Origin: Mongoliibacter sp.
GTDB taxonomy: Bacteria > Bacteroidota > Bacteroidia > Cytophagales > Cyclobacteriaceae
Direction: 5' to 3'
Length of the DNA stretch: 54,879 nt
NCBI RefSeq assembly: GCF_007692705.1
Contig: NZ_REBN01000168.1
Location: 1-54,879, forward strand
Under the pieces are notes generated by a model. It saw nothing but the letters and a program-made list of their open reading frames with translations, did not search any database and was not told where the DNA came from. The position numbers and the translations under genes were made by a program. Below, piece by piece: positions 41,146 through 49,498 of this stretch (the stretch's first letter is position 1; each line of letters starts with the position of its first letter).

Positions 41146-41714
41146 AACGACTGCCTAAGATGATTTTTGTATTGTGTGTTTTTACATTCTTTGGTGTACA
41201 AGCGCAATCAGCAAAGACCATTCTCATCACCTACCACTCCCAATCCGGCAAAACGGAAACCATGGCCAAGGCAGTTGCTAAAGGTGTTGAACAGGTAAAT
41301 GGGGTATCATATATTCTCAAACCTGTTCAAGAAGTATTGGAAGAGGATATATTCAATGCATCAGCCATCATCTTAGGCTCCCCAGTATACAATGCCAACA
41401 TGACTCCACAAGTACAGGAGTTTATCAATTCATGGCCATTTGAGGGCAGGCCTTTAAAAGATAAAATCGGAGCGGTATTCGTCACAGGAGGAGGATTTTC
41501 AATTGGGGAAGAAGCTGTTATGTTCATTATGATTCGGGCCATGATGATTCACGGGATGGTCATTGTAGGAGGAGATGCAGTGGAGGCTGCATTTGGAGCT
41601 TCGGCAGTTACTGGAGAAGGTGATTTTGCAGGGGAAGAAGTGCAGGAGATTTTTTTGAAAAAGGCTGAAGGCTTGGGAAAGAGGGTTGGAGAAATGGTTT
41701 TGAGGATTGAATAA
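41142..41714 (+). CDS. Exported flavodoxin-like protein
   Basis: A 190-residue flavodoxin-fold protein. The FMN-binding loop TYHSQSGKTETMAKAVAKG and the middle loop GSPVYNANMTPQ are present, as is GGGFSIGEEAVM. It carries an N-terminal signal peptide (RLPKMIFVLCVFTFFGVQA), unusual for a flavodoxin since FMN is normally loaded in the cytoplasm. Its start overlaps the PIN gene stop by 4 bases (ATGA), suggesting coupled translation. It may be a periplasmic NAD(P)H:quinone oxidoreductase; this is inference. Confidence 0.83.
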   Translation: MKRLPKMIFVLCVFTFFGVQAQSAKTILITYHSQSGKTETMAKAVAKGVEQVNGVSYILKPVQEVLEEDIFNASAIILGSPVYNANMTPQVQEFINSWPFEGRPLKDKIGAVFVTGGGFSIGEEAVMFIMIRAMMIHGMVIVGGDAVEAAFGASAVTGEGDFAGEEVQEIFLKKAEGLGKRVGEMVLRIE

Positions 41715-41976
41715 TAAATTCAAGCATTTTGTAAAATCCAACCTGCTTGATTTTCCTGAAGGAGGTCATGAATATTTTAGTAACTGTCATGGTTTTTATA
41801 CGAATAAAAAAGATGTAAAAACAGTGGGTTACTCATTATACGTTTAAATAGATTAATGTAATTGGAAACCCTTGAATTTTCATTCAAAGAAATCACATTG
41901 ATTGCTTTCAGACTTTCAAACGTGAAAAGCTTACCTTTACAGTAAAAATCATTCCTTTAAATAAAGCAGCAAAAAT

Positions 41977-42417
41977 ATGAAACCTATCTTTCTATTAATA
42001 CCCATTTTCTTTTTTGTTTCTTCAGTTAGTTTTGGGCAATCAAAAGATGAACTGGAAATAAAAAGGTTGGAAAAGTACTGGACCGATTTGCTAGACCAAG
42101 GAGACACCACCTCATTATTGAAAATATGGACAAAGGATTATGTGGTAAACAATCCCAATGGAGAAATTGTGACCCCGGAAAAAATTGTGGGATTGATGAA
42201 AAGTGGACATGTTTTTCCCAAGGTTGAAAGGATCATTGAAAAAATCACCTTCAATCAAAATATTGCAATTGTCATGGGGAAAGAACTGCAGCAACCTCCT
42301 TCCATGACAAAAAATCAGGAAGAATGGATACCGAGAAGGTTTACCAATGTATGGATTAGGTCTGAAAATACTTGGCAATTGGTAGCCAGACAATCATCAG
42401 AAGTGTTAAATAGATGA
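41977..42417 (+). CDS. Secreted SnoaL-like (DUF4440) protein
   Basis: A 146-residue exported protein with a signal peptide (about residues 1-20, PIFFFVSSVSFGQ). The rest is a cone-shaped NTF2/SnoaL-like fold (EIKRLEKYWTDLLDQGDTTS, RIIEKITFNQNIAIVMGKEL, RRFTNVWIRSENTWQLVARQ). Such proteins bind small hydrophobic or polyketide-like ligands or act as subunits; the ligand is unknown. It lies alone, with about 110 bases before the peptidase gene. Confidence 0.85.
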   Translation: MKPIFLLIPIFFFVSSVSFGQSKDELEIKRLEKYWTDLLDQGDTTSLLKIWTKDYVVNNPNGEIVTPEKIVGLMKSGHVFPKVERIIEKITFNQNIAIVMGKELQQPPSMTKNQEEWIPRRFTNVWIRSENTWQLVARQSSEVLNR

Positions 42418-42503
42418 CACCATGTTAGGAGGTTTTATTTTTTTTTGGTCATGAATGACCAAATGCCCTTGACCCACCAAGTTCAAATCTTAAAACAAAC
42501 ACC

Positions 42504-42511
42504 TATCTTTG
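42504..42511 (+). promoter_or_regulatory. Bacteroidota -7 promoter box (TATCTTTG)
   Basis: TATCTTTG fits TAnnTTTG exactly and lies 18 bases before the ATG at 42530, giving a very short leader for the oligopeptidase gene. Confidence 0.6.
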
Positions 42512-42529
42512 GGAGCATTAGTTTGGAAT

Positions 42530-44665
42530 ATGAAAATAGAGACCAAAATCCTTTTACTATTAACCTTAAGCATGAGTATAGCTTGTTCCCCTGAAGAGTC
42601 AACTTCTGGTTTGCCAGAAGTTCATCCGCCTGTAGCCAAAATAAAAACCCATGAAATCACGGCCAAACATGGCCATGTTCGCACAGACAATTACTATTGG
42701 CTCAATGACCGTGAAAATCAGGAAGTAATAGATTACCTGAATGCTGAAAATGCTTATATGGATACCATGTTGGCCCATACGAAGGGTTTTCAAGATCAAC
42801 TTTTCAAGGAAATGAGAAGCCGTATCAAAGAAGATGATGCTTCAGTGCCTTACAAATTGGATGATTACTACTATTATTCCCGATATGTAGAAGGGGGTGA
42901 ATATCCAATTTATGCAAGAAAAAAGGGCTCTCTTGATGCAGAAGAGCAGATCATCATGGATGGGAATGAATTGGGCAAAGGAAAGTCTTTCCTCAATTTC
43001 TTTACTTCTGTCAGTCATGACCATAATCTTGTGGCTATTATCATGGATACGCAAGGCCGGAATTTTTATAATGTGATGATCAAAGATTTGCGGACAGGCG
43101 AAATCCTTCCGGATAAGATCGAAGACATCAGAAGTTCTGCTGTATGGACCAAAGACAATAAGTCTTTTTATTATTCCATTCCGGATACCGAAACGCTTCG
43201 AAATTATCAGGTAAAAAGACATATCATCGGACAAGATCCTTCACAAGATGAAGTGGTGTTCGAGGAAAAAGACCAAACCCTTAATTGTGGGGTAGGAATC
43301 ACCAAATCCAAGGAATATATAATCATTGGTTCAGGTAGAACCGATGCTTCGTATGCCTACTTTATAGATGCCAATAAGCCCGGTAAACCTAAACTGATTG
43401 CTCCTATAGAGGACAATGTGCAGTATAGTGTAGACCATGCCGGGGGAGATGATTTCTTTATCCATACCAATAAAGATGCAGTCAACTACCGTCTGGTAAA
43501 AGCGCCCATATCGAATCCGGTTAAGGAAAATTGGAAGAATGTCATTCCAAACAGAACTGATGTTTTTCTTGAAAATGTAGACTATTTCAAAGATTACATG
43601 GCAGTTGAAGAGACAAAGGAAGGTCTCGCCAAAATCAGAATTGTCAAATATGCAGGCAATTCAGAGCATGAGATTGAATTTGATGAACCTGCCTATTCAG
43701 CCGGTTTGGGTTATAACCCCGCTTTTGATACAGATATAGTCAGGTACTCGTACACTTCTATGACGACCCCTAACTCTGTGTATGATTATAACATGGAAAG
43801 CAGGGAAAAGGAATTGATGAAAGAGCAGCCTGTGTTGGGTGATTTTGATAAAAATAATTACCAGACAGAAAGGGTCATGGTTACTGCAAGAGATGGTAAA
43901 AGAGTCCCGATGTCAATAGTATATAGAAAAGATAAATTCAAGAGGGATGGCAGCATGCCCGGCTGGATTTATGCCTATGGTTCTTATGGCTATTCCATGG
44001 ATGCTTCTTTCAGTTCAGCAAGATTAAGTTTGCTGGATAGGGGGATGGTGTATGCTATTGCCCATATACGAGGTGGACAAGAGATGGGAGGTGACTGGTA
44101 TGAAGATGGAAAGATGATGAATAAAAAGAACTCTTTTTATGATTTCATTGATTGTTCCAAATGGCTTCAGGAAAATGGTTATGTAGCCAAAGATAAACTT
44201 TTTGCTTCAGGTGGAAGTGCTGGAGGATTGCTGATGGGAGGGATTCTGAACATGGCTCCAGAAGTTTACAGGGGAGTAATTGCTGCAGTAGCTTTTGTAG
44301 ATGTAGTGACAACTATGATGGATGAATCCATTCCGCTAACCACTTTTGAATGGCTGGAATGGGGTAATCCAAACATTCAGGAGCAATACGAATACATGCT
44401 CTCGTATTCTCCCTATGACAATGTGGAGGCTAAAGATTATCCCCATATTTTAGCGACTACAGGCTTGCATGACTCACAGGTTCAATACTGGGAACCGGCC
44501 AAGTGGGTAGCCAAACTCCGAACCATGAAGACGGATAACAATAACCTCTTTCTTTACACCAATATGGATGCAGGACATGGAGGTGCAAGTGGGAGGTTTG
44601 AGCGTCTCAAAGAAGTTGCAAGGGAATATGCTTTTGTCTTTGATATTTTAGGAATCTCAAAATAA
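42530..44665 (+). CDS. ptrB: Oligopeptidase B (S9A family) lipoprotein
   Basis: From the ATG at 42530 the protein is 711 residues and carries a lipoprotein signal ending SMSIAC. It has the S9 prolyl-oligopeptidase architecture: a seven-bladed propeller region (about 100-430) and an alpha/beta-hydrolase domain with Ser563 (GGSAGG), Asp648 (GLHDSQV) and His683 (DAGHGG). It should cut small peptides after basic residues in the periplasm. An in-frame TTG at 42509 would add residues before the signal and is not chosen. Symbol by family resemblance. Confidence 0.92.
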   Translation: MKIETKILLLLTLSMSIACSPEESTSGLPEVHPPVAKIKTHEITAKHGHVRTDNYYWLNDRENQEVIDYLNAENAYMDTMLAHTKGFQDQLFKEMRSRIKEDDASVPYKLDDYYYYSRYVEGGEYPIYARKKGSLDAEEQIIMDGNELGKGKSFLNFFTSVSHDHNLVAIIMDTQGRNFYNVMIKDLRTGEILPDKIEDIRSSAVWTKDNKSFYYSIPDTETLRNYQVKRHIIGQDPSQDEVVFEEKDQTLNCGVGITKSKEYIIIGSGRTDASYAYFIDANKPGKPKLIAPIEDNVQYSVDHAGGDDFFIHTNKDAVNYRLVKAPISNPVKENWKNVIPNRTDVFLENVDYFKDYMAVEETKEGLAKIRIVKYAGNSEHEIEFDEPAYSAGLGYNPAFDTDIVRYSYTSMTTPNSVYDYNMESREKELMKEQPVLGDFDKNNYQTERVMVTARDGKRVPMSIVYRKDKFKRDGSMPGWIYAYGSYGYSMDASFSSARLSLLDRGMVYAIAHIRGGQEMGGDWYEDGKMMNKKNSFYDFIDCSKWLQENGYVAKDKLFASGGSAGGLLMGGILNMAPEVYRGVIAAVAFVDVVTTMMDESIPLTTFEWLEWGNPNIQEQYEYMLSYSPYDNVEAKDYPHILATTGLHDSQVQYWEPAKWVAKLRTMKTDNNNLFLYTNMDAGHGGASGRFERLKEVAREYAFVFDILGISK

Positions 44666-44766
44666 ACCATCAATTCAATGCAGCTGCCTGAAATATATTT
44701 TAACTTAGTATATATATCAGCAGAGGCAGTCAAAAAAAATATTCCAGATATTTTAGTACTGTTAAA

Positions 44767-45135
44767 ATGAAAAGCGTTTTTACCATTCTGCTCTTGGTGC
44801 TTTCCAATACCTTTATGACATTCGCATGGTATGGGCACCTCAAATTCAAAGAATTAAAATGGTTTGAAAATCTTGGTTTGATTTCCATAGTGCTGATCAG
44901 TTGGGGGAATGCATTCTTTGAGTATATTTTCCAAGTTCCTGCAAATAGAATAGGTTTTAGTGAAAACGGAGGTCCTTTTTCACTGGTAGAACTCAAAGTA
45001 TTGCAGGGGGTAATCACATTGGTGGTTTTTATGGTTTTTACATTTCTTTTTTTCAAAAACGAGAGCATCAAGGTTAATCACCTTATAGGTTTTGGATTCC
45101 TGATCCTCGCCGTTTACTTTATCTTTAAAAAATGA
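44767..45135 (+). CDS. DMT-family membrane protein (DUF486)
   Basis: A 122-residue protein with four membrane segments, of the DUF486/DMT small-transporter family (FAWYGHLKF, WGNAFFEYIFQVPANRIG, FLILAVYFIFKK). Substrate is unknown. Its stop codon overlaps the start of pheA by 4 bases, so it is part of the aromatic amino-acid operon. A role in exporting or importing a pathway compound is possible. Confidence 0.9.
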   Translation: MKSVFTILLLVLSNTFMTFAWYGHLKFKELKWFENLGLISIVLISWGNAFFEYIFQVPANRIGFSENGGPFSLVELKVLQGVITLVVFMVFTFLFFKNESIKVNHLIGFGFLILAVYFIFKK

Positions 45136-45947
45136 AAATTTCAATTCAAGGTATTCCAGGTTCATTTCATCATCAAGTAGCACTTCAATATTTTGGTGAG
45201 GACTCTGAAATATTGAATCACAAGACATTTGAGGAAGTGGCCAAAAGTGTCAGAACAGAAGAAACGCAGTTTGGGGTGATGGCTATAGAAAATTCCATTG
45301 CAGGGGCGATTTTGCCTAATTATGAGTTGATTGACAGATACAGTCTACACATTTTTGAAGAGTTTTACCTTCCTATATCACACAACCTCATGTGTCTTCC
45401 TGATCAAAAGATCGAAGATTTAAAAGTAGTCAGATCCCATCCCATGGCACTTTTGCAATGTAAAAGTTTTTTTCAGTCCCTTCCTGATATCACATTGGTG
45501 GATGATGTGGATACGGCAACTGTTGCCAAGCGTATTCATGATGAAAAGTTGGTTGGTGTTGGGGCAATTGCCAGTAATATCGCCGCAGAAATCTATGGGC
45601 TTGAAATATTAGCTACCGACATTCAGACAGTTCAAAATAATTTCACGAGATTTATATTACTCCAGAAAGAAAAATCTGTACCCACCTCTATTCCCAATAA
45701 AGCCTCATTTAAAGTGACCATCAGTAATGAGAGAGGGAGTTTGGCTCTGCTACTTACACAAATGAGTGAGTTGGGTCTGAATCTCTCTAAGATTCAATCA
45801 ATCCCTGTAATTGAGAATCCCTGGAACTATTCCTTCTTTATAGATACGCAATTTGAGGATTATAATCAATATCTTAAGGCCATTGAATCAATTATAAAAA
45901 GTGGAGGAGAGGTAAAGGTATTTGGGGAATATCAGAGCGGAAAGTAA
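45132..45947 (+). CDS. pheA: Prephenate dehydratase
   Basis: A 271-residue monofunctional prephenate dehydratase, converting prephenate to phenylpyruvate for phenylalanine synthesis. The N-terminal catalytic half (GIPGSFHHQVALQYFG, VMAIENSIAGAILPNYELI, NFTRFI) and a C-terminal ACT domain (ISNERGSLALLLTQMSELGL, WNYSFFID) for feedback by phenylalanine are both present. There is no chorismate mutase domain. The aminotransferase and tyrA genes follow. Confidence 0.95.
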   Translation: MKISIQGIPGSFHHQVALQYFGEDSEILNHKTFEEVAKSVRTEETQFGVMAIENSIAGAILPNYELIDRYSLHIFEEFYLPISHNLMCLPDQKIEDLKVVRSHPMALLQCKSFFQSLPDITLVDDVDTATVAKRIHDEKLVGVGAIASNIAAEIYGLEILATDIQTVQNNFTRFILLQKEKSVPTSIPNKASFKVTISNERGSLALLLTQMSELGLNLSKIQSIPVIENPWNYSFFIDTQFEDYNQYLKAIESIIKSGGEVKVFGEYQSGK

Positions 45948-45956
45948 GGAATAAAT

Positions 45957-47099
45957 ATGAAGGGATTTGCAAAAAGCGTCAGTGCTGTTGAGGAATATTA
46001 TTTTTCCAAAAAATTAAAAGAAGTTAACCGCTTAATTCAAGAAGGTAAACCCATTATCAATATGGGTATTGGAAGTCCTGATTTGGCACCGCACCCAACT
46101 GTAGTTGATGCCCTGAAACATACAGCCTCTCAAGGTTCTAGTCATGGCTATCAAGGCTATCAGGGAATCTTTGGCTTGAGAAAGGCTGTTGCGGATTTTT
46201 ATAAAGAGCATTACGCTGTCATTCTCAACCCCGATGCAGAAATACTTCCCCTCATGGGTTCTAAAGAAGGGATCATGCATGTTACCATGACTTTTTTGGA
46301 AAAAGGAGACGGTGTTTTGGTTCCTGATCCTGGTTATCCGACCTACTCTTCTGTTTCAAAACTAATGGGTATTAAGGTTCATCCTTATGTATTGAATGCA
46401 GCAAATGGTTGGTATCCTGATTTTGAAGCGCTCGAAAAGCAGGACCTTTCCAATATCAAATTGATGTGGTGTAATTATCCACATATGCCCTCTGGAGCTA
46501 AAGCGGACTTAAGCGTTTTCGAAAAACTTGTAAAGTTTGCGCAGAAGCATAATTTGGTACTTGTTCATGATAACCCTTACAGTTTCATCTTGGAAAATGA
46601 ACCTAAAAGTATTTTTCAAATCGAAGGGGCCAAAGATGTAGCTTTAGAGCTGAACTCACTTAGCAAATCTTCCAATATGGCAGGATGGCGTGTAGGGATG
46701 CTGTTGGGTAGAAAGGATTGGATTCAGGCTGTCACCAAAGTCAAAAGCAATATGGATTCCGGGATGTTTTTAGGCCTACAAAAAGGAGCTATCGAAGCGC
46801 TCAGCTTGGGTGCTGATTGGTATACTACACTCAATGAAATCTATGTAAAAAGAAGGGAACTGGTTTGGGAACTGGCAAGCAAGATGGAATTGGAATTTGA
46901 AAAAGAAAGTGCAGGGATGTTTGTCTGGGCTAAGTTGCCTGAAAACATGACAGCAATGGGATTTGTAGATAAAATGCTTTATGAAAAGGATATTTTTCTT
47001 GCTCCAGGAGATATCTTTGGGAAAAATGGGCTGGGATATGTCCGATTTTCACTATGCCTTCCTGAGGAAAAAATACAAGAGGCCATATCCAGAATTTAA
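45957..47099 (+). CDS. Class I/II aminotransferase
   Basis: This 380-residue PLP enzyme of class I/II has the motif GSKEG, the internal PDPGYPTY and the lysine block SLSKSSNMAGWRVGM that forms the Schiff base. The context between pheA and tyrA makes it the likely aromatic aminotransferase that converts phenylpyruvate and hydroxyphenylpyruvate to phenylalanine and tyrosine. It starts 9 bases after pheA. Confidence 0.92.
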   Translation: MKGFAKSVSAVEEYYFSKKLKEVNRLIQEGKPIINMGIGSPDLAPHPTVVDALKHTASQGSSHGYQGYQGIFGLRKAVADFYKEHYAVILNPDAEILPLMGSKEGIMHVTMTFLEKGDGVLVPDPGYPTYSSVSKLMGIKVHPYVLNAANGWYPDFEALEKQDLSNIKLMWCNYPHMPSGAKADLSVFEKLVKFAQKHNLVLVHDNPYSFILENEPKSIFQIEGAKDVALELNSLSKSSNMAGWRVGMLLGRKDWIQAVTKVKSNMDSGMFLGLQKGAIEALSLGADWYTTLNEIYVKRRELVWELASKMELEFEKESAGMFVWAKLPENMTAMGFVDKMLYEKDIFLAPGDIFGKNGLGYVRFSLCLPEEKIQEAISRI

Positions 47100-47122
47100 T
47101 CAATTAAACCTATAAACTGAAA

Positions 47123-47971
47123 ATGAAAAAAATACATCTTATTGGATTGGGGCTCTTGGGAGGGTCTTTCTCACTGGCACTTAGAAAAGTTATGCCAGAA
47201 ATCACCTTCACAGGCTTTGATGCCAATACAAAACATATGGAAGATGCTCGTACTTTGGGGATCATCGATGAAGCTTCAGAAGAAATTCCCGAGGATGCCG
47301 ATGTGGTTATTTTAGCTACACCAGTAGATACACTGGAAGACCTTTTGGTGAAATCATTGGAGCAAATCAAAGAAAACACTTTAGTGATCGATTTCGGTTC
47401 GACCAAAAATGCCCTTTGTCAAACAGTAGCCAATCATCCCAAAAGGTCCCAATATTTAGCAGGACACCCTATAGCAGGAACAGAATATTCTGGTCCCAAA
47501 GCTGCCAAAGAGGACCTTTTGGAAAAGAAAGTGTTCATCATCTGTGAAATGGAAAAAACAGATGTACACCTCAAAGGAATGGCCTACGATATTTTTGAGG
47601 CATTGAATATGAAATTGAGGTTTATGGATCCCGAAGAGCATGACCGTCAACTTGCTTTTGTATCCCACCTCTCTCACATTTCTTCTTTTATGTTGGGAAA
47701 AACAGTGCTCGACAAGATGGAGGACGACAGGAATATTTTTGATATGGCGGGAAGTGGTTTCGCTTCTACAGTACGTTTGGCTAAAAGTTCTCCGGGAATG
47801 TGGGCTCCAATCATGAAAGCCAACAAAGAGAATATTTTAGAATCCTTGGATGCGTACATAACGAATCTTCAAGAATTTAGAAATAAGATATCTGAGGAGC
47901 AAACTTCAGCTTTGCACTCTGAAATGACAGACATCAATAAAATCGGTGAGATTTTGGATTTAGGGAAATAG
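47123..47971 (+). CDS. tyrA: Prephenate dehydrogenase
   Basis: A 282-residue prephenate dehydrogenase converting prephenate to hydroxyphenylpyruvate with NAD(P). The Rossmann GLGLLGGSFSLALRK opens the sequence, and VIDFGSTKN, GHPIAGTEYSG and DPEEHDRQLAFVSHLSH follow. It starts 23 bases after the aminotransferase gene and is the last gene of the run. No DAHP synthase or chorismate mutase follows, which differs from many relatives. Confidence 0.95.
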   Translation: MKKIHLIGLGLLGGSFSLALRKVMPEITFTGFDANTKHMEDARTLGIIDEASEEIPEDADVVILATPVDTLEDLLVKSLEQIKENTLVIDFGSTKNALCQTVANHPKRSQYLAGHPIAGTEYSGPKAAKEDLLEKKVFIICEMEKTDVHLKGMAYDIFEALNMKLRFMDPEEHDRQLAFVSHLSHISSFMLGKTVLDKMEDDRNIFDMAGSGFASTVRLAKSSPGMWAPIMKANKENILESLDAYITNLQEFRNKISEEQTSALHSEMTDINKIGEILDLGK

Positions 47972-48377
47972 TGGCAGCTTTATTTTATGCTTGTCAACGA
48001 TAGTAATGTCAATTTGCCATTTATAGAAAGGGAATGTCATTGCATGGGCGACATTCTGATTCATAAAAATTGGTGTTTACAGAAAGGAAATGACAACTGT
48101 TACTGCGTCATTCTGACGTAGGAAGAATCTCCTACCTTTTATACTTGGAACTCTCCGAAACCATCGGGGTAGGCTTTCGCTACACTCTGGGTGACGACCC
48201 CTACAATCATGTAATTGATATTGAGATGGATTTGCTGAATTGGAAAATAGAATCAGTATTTAAGTTAAAAATTGTAAAAGTTGAAATACTGGAGGACTTT
48301 TTGAAATACTTTACGTCATGAGTTTGTCCAGTTCCCGGTTGGGTAACTGATAATAATTTGGCTAAATTTAATGTACC
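47972..48377. other. Intergenic region with interspersed repeats
   Basis: These 406 bases between tyrA and the SIMPL gene contain two imperfect copies of AGAAAGG(G/A)AATG...CATTCTGA (48020-48061 and 48077-48114). They also hold a CGTCATTCTGACGTAGG...GGGTGACGA repeat that can form a long hairpin (see the next feature). Beyond this I see no gene. Confidence 0.5.
48020..48212. repeat. Interspersed GTCATTCTGA-type repeat
   Basis: The right part (48105-48212) begins GCGTCATTCTGACGTAGGAAG and ends ACTCTGGGTGACGACCC, so its ends are roughly complementary. Repeats of this kind (CGTCATTCTGA...TGGGTGACGA) occur in many Bacteroidota genomes. The two related AGAAAGG..CATTCTGA stretches at 48020 and 48077 are the left part of the same element or a second copy. 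Confidence 0.65.
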
Positions 48378-49082
48378 ATGAAACAGATCATTTTCTTAAT
48401 TCCAATGTTCTTGCTTACCTTAGGATTGATGGCACAGAACCAAGTGATAGAAGTAGAGGGGAAAAGTGAAATACGCATCATGCCTGATGAGGCGCTGATA
48501 CTTCTCTCCTTAAATGAAAAAGCGATGAAAGTGGCGGATGCCACAAATGCACTCAATAAAAAAACTAAATCCATAGAAGATGCGCTAAAAAAATCCGGTG
48601 TCAAGGATTATGAATTTTTTGTAGACAATTACTATGTAGGTGTCAATAGGGTGTATGGAAGAAACAGCAGCAAAGACAGCGGTTACGTTGCTTCCCAAAC
48701 GTTAAGGGTTAGGGTAAAAAGTATAGAAAAGGATTTGGTGAAAATCACAGAAACACTACATCAAACAGCAGACATGGGTTTCAATGTTCAGTTTTCTGTC
48801 TCTGACAGACTACGCAAAGAGTCGGAAAAAGAATTAATTGAACTTGCGGTGGCTGATGCCAGATCAAAAGCTGAAATCATTGCAAACTCCTTAGGTATTG
48901 CTGATATAAAAGTACACCGTGTCAGCTACGGCAATACACAGAAGGATTTCTTTCCTATGGCAAGGGAGTCAAAAATGATGATGGCAATGGATGTGGCAGA
49001 AGAAAGAACCGAAGCTACTTTCAGACCTGAAGAAAGAAAGTTAAATGATAATGTGACGGTCTCCTTCTCTTTTGAGAATTGA
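48378..49082 (+). CDS. SIMPL-domain protein
   Basis: A 234-residue exported protein with a signal peptide (about 1-20) and a SIMPL domain (DUF541), a beta-alpha repeated fold: VIEVEGKSEIRIMPDEALIL, RVRVKSIEKDLVKITETL, EKELIELAVADARSKAEIIA. Members are periplasmic or outer-membrane-linked proteins of ill-defined role, some tied to stress resistance. It is followed by a strong terminator and stands alone. Confidence 0.93.
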   Translation: MKQIIFLIPMFLLTLGLMAQNQVIEVEGKSEIRIMPDEALILLSLNEKAMKVADATNALNKKTKSIEDALKKSGVKDYEFFVDNYYVGVNRVYGRNSSKDSGYVASQTLRVRVKSIEKDLVKITETLHQTADMGFNVQFSVSDRLRKESEKELIELAVADARSKAEIIANSLGIADIKVHRVSYGNTQKDFFPMARESKMMMAMDVAEERTEATFRPEERKLNDNVTVSFSFEN

Positions 49083-49108
49083 GGAAATATCAATCAACAT
49101 AAAAATAC

Positions 49109-49130
49109 AAAACCATCTTCGGATGGTTTT
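49109..49130 (+). terminator. Terminator of the SIMPL gene (UUCG loop)
   Basis: AAAACCATC-TTCG-GATGGTTTT is a perfect 9-bp stem with a stable TTCG tetraloop, followed by TTTGTTTTTT. A classic intrinsic terminator about 27 bases after the stop codon. Confidence 0.93.
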
Positions 49131-49266
49131 TTTGTTTTTTATTTTATCAAAAACTCTGATAAAGTAAAGGAGTTTCCAAAATACAAAAAGAATTTTTATT
49201 CTTGGATAAATACAACTGTTATTGATATTCTTAAATTATATCGAAAAATAAAATTGAAATTAACGT

Positions 49267-49292
49267 AAAAATACCCTGTACAGGGTATTTTT
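49267..49292. repeat. 26-bp perfect palindrome
   Basis: AAAAATACCCTG-TA-CAGGGTATTTTT (49267-49292) is fully self-complementary and is followed by TTG. It resembles a second terminator, but no gene ends close before it on either strand. A binding site or small repeat is also possible. Confidence 0.8.
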
Positions 49293-49498
49293 TTGTAAGT
49301 CAGCGTTGAGTACTTTTACCTCGGGTGATTAAGCAACTTTTCAGACAATTTTTTCTGGAGAACAAAAAAACCTTGGGCAGGATTTGACTAACAATTTTTT
49401 TAACTGCCCTATTTTCTTTCTCTTACCACTCATCAAATGTGTTTTTATATCTGAGTTACATAGGTTAAATTTCTTTGCTTAATTCAATCAATCTAAAT
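49293..49498. other. Intergenic region before the M20 gene
   Basis: The gap from 49083 to 49498 is 416 bases. Besides the terminator and palindrome, I find nothing clear in the remaining AT-rich sequence; the M20 promoter is presumably here. Confidence 0.35.

Noticed and set aside
41707-41847. Plus-strand 46-codon stretch after the flavodoxin gene (TTG start, includes NLLDFPEGGHEYF)
   Set aside because: Only a TTG start inside the end of the flavodoxin gene, no family match and no ribosome-binding context.
48211-48321. Plus-strand stretch after the tyrA repeats reading HVIDIEMDLLNWKIES
   Set aside because: It begins inside a repeat element and lacks a start; possibly a small remnant, but too short to claim.
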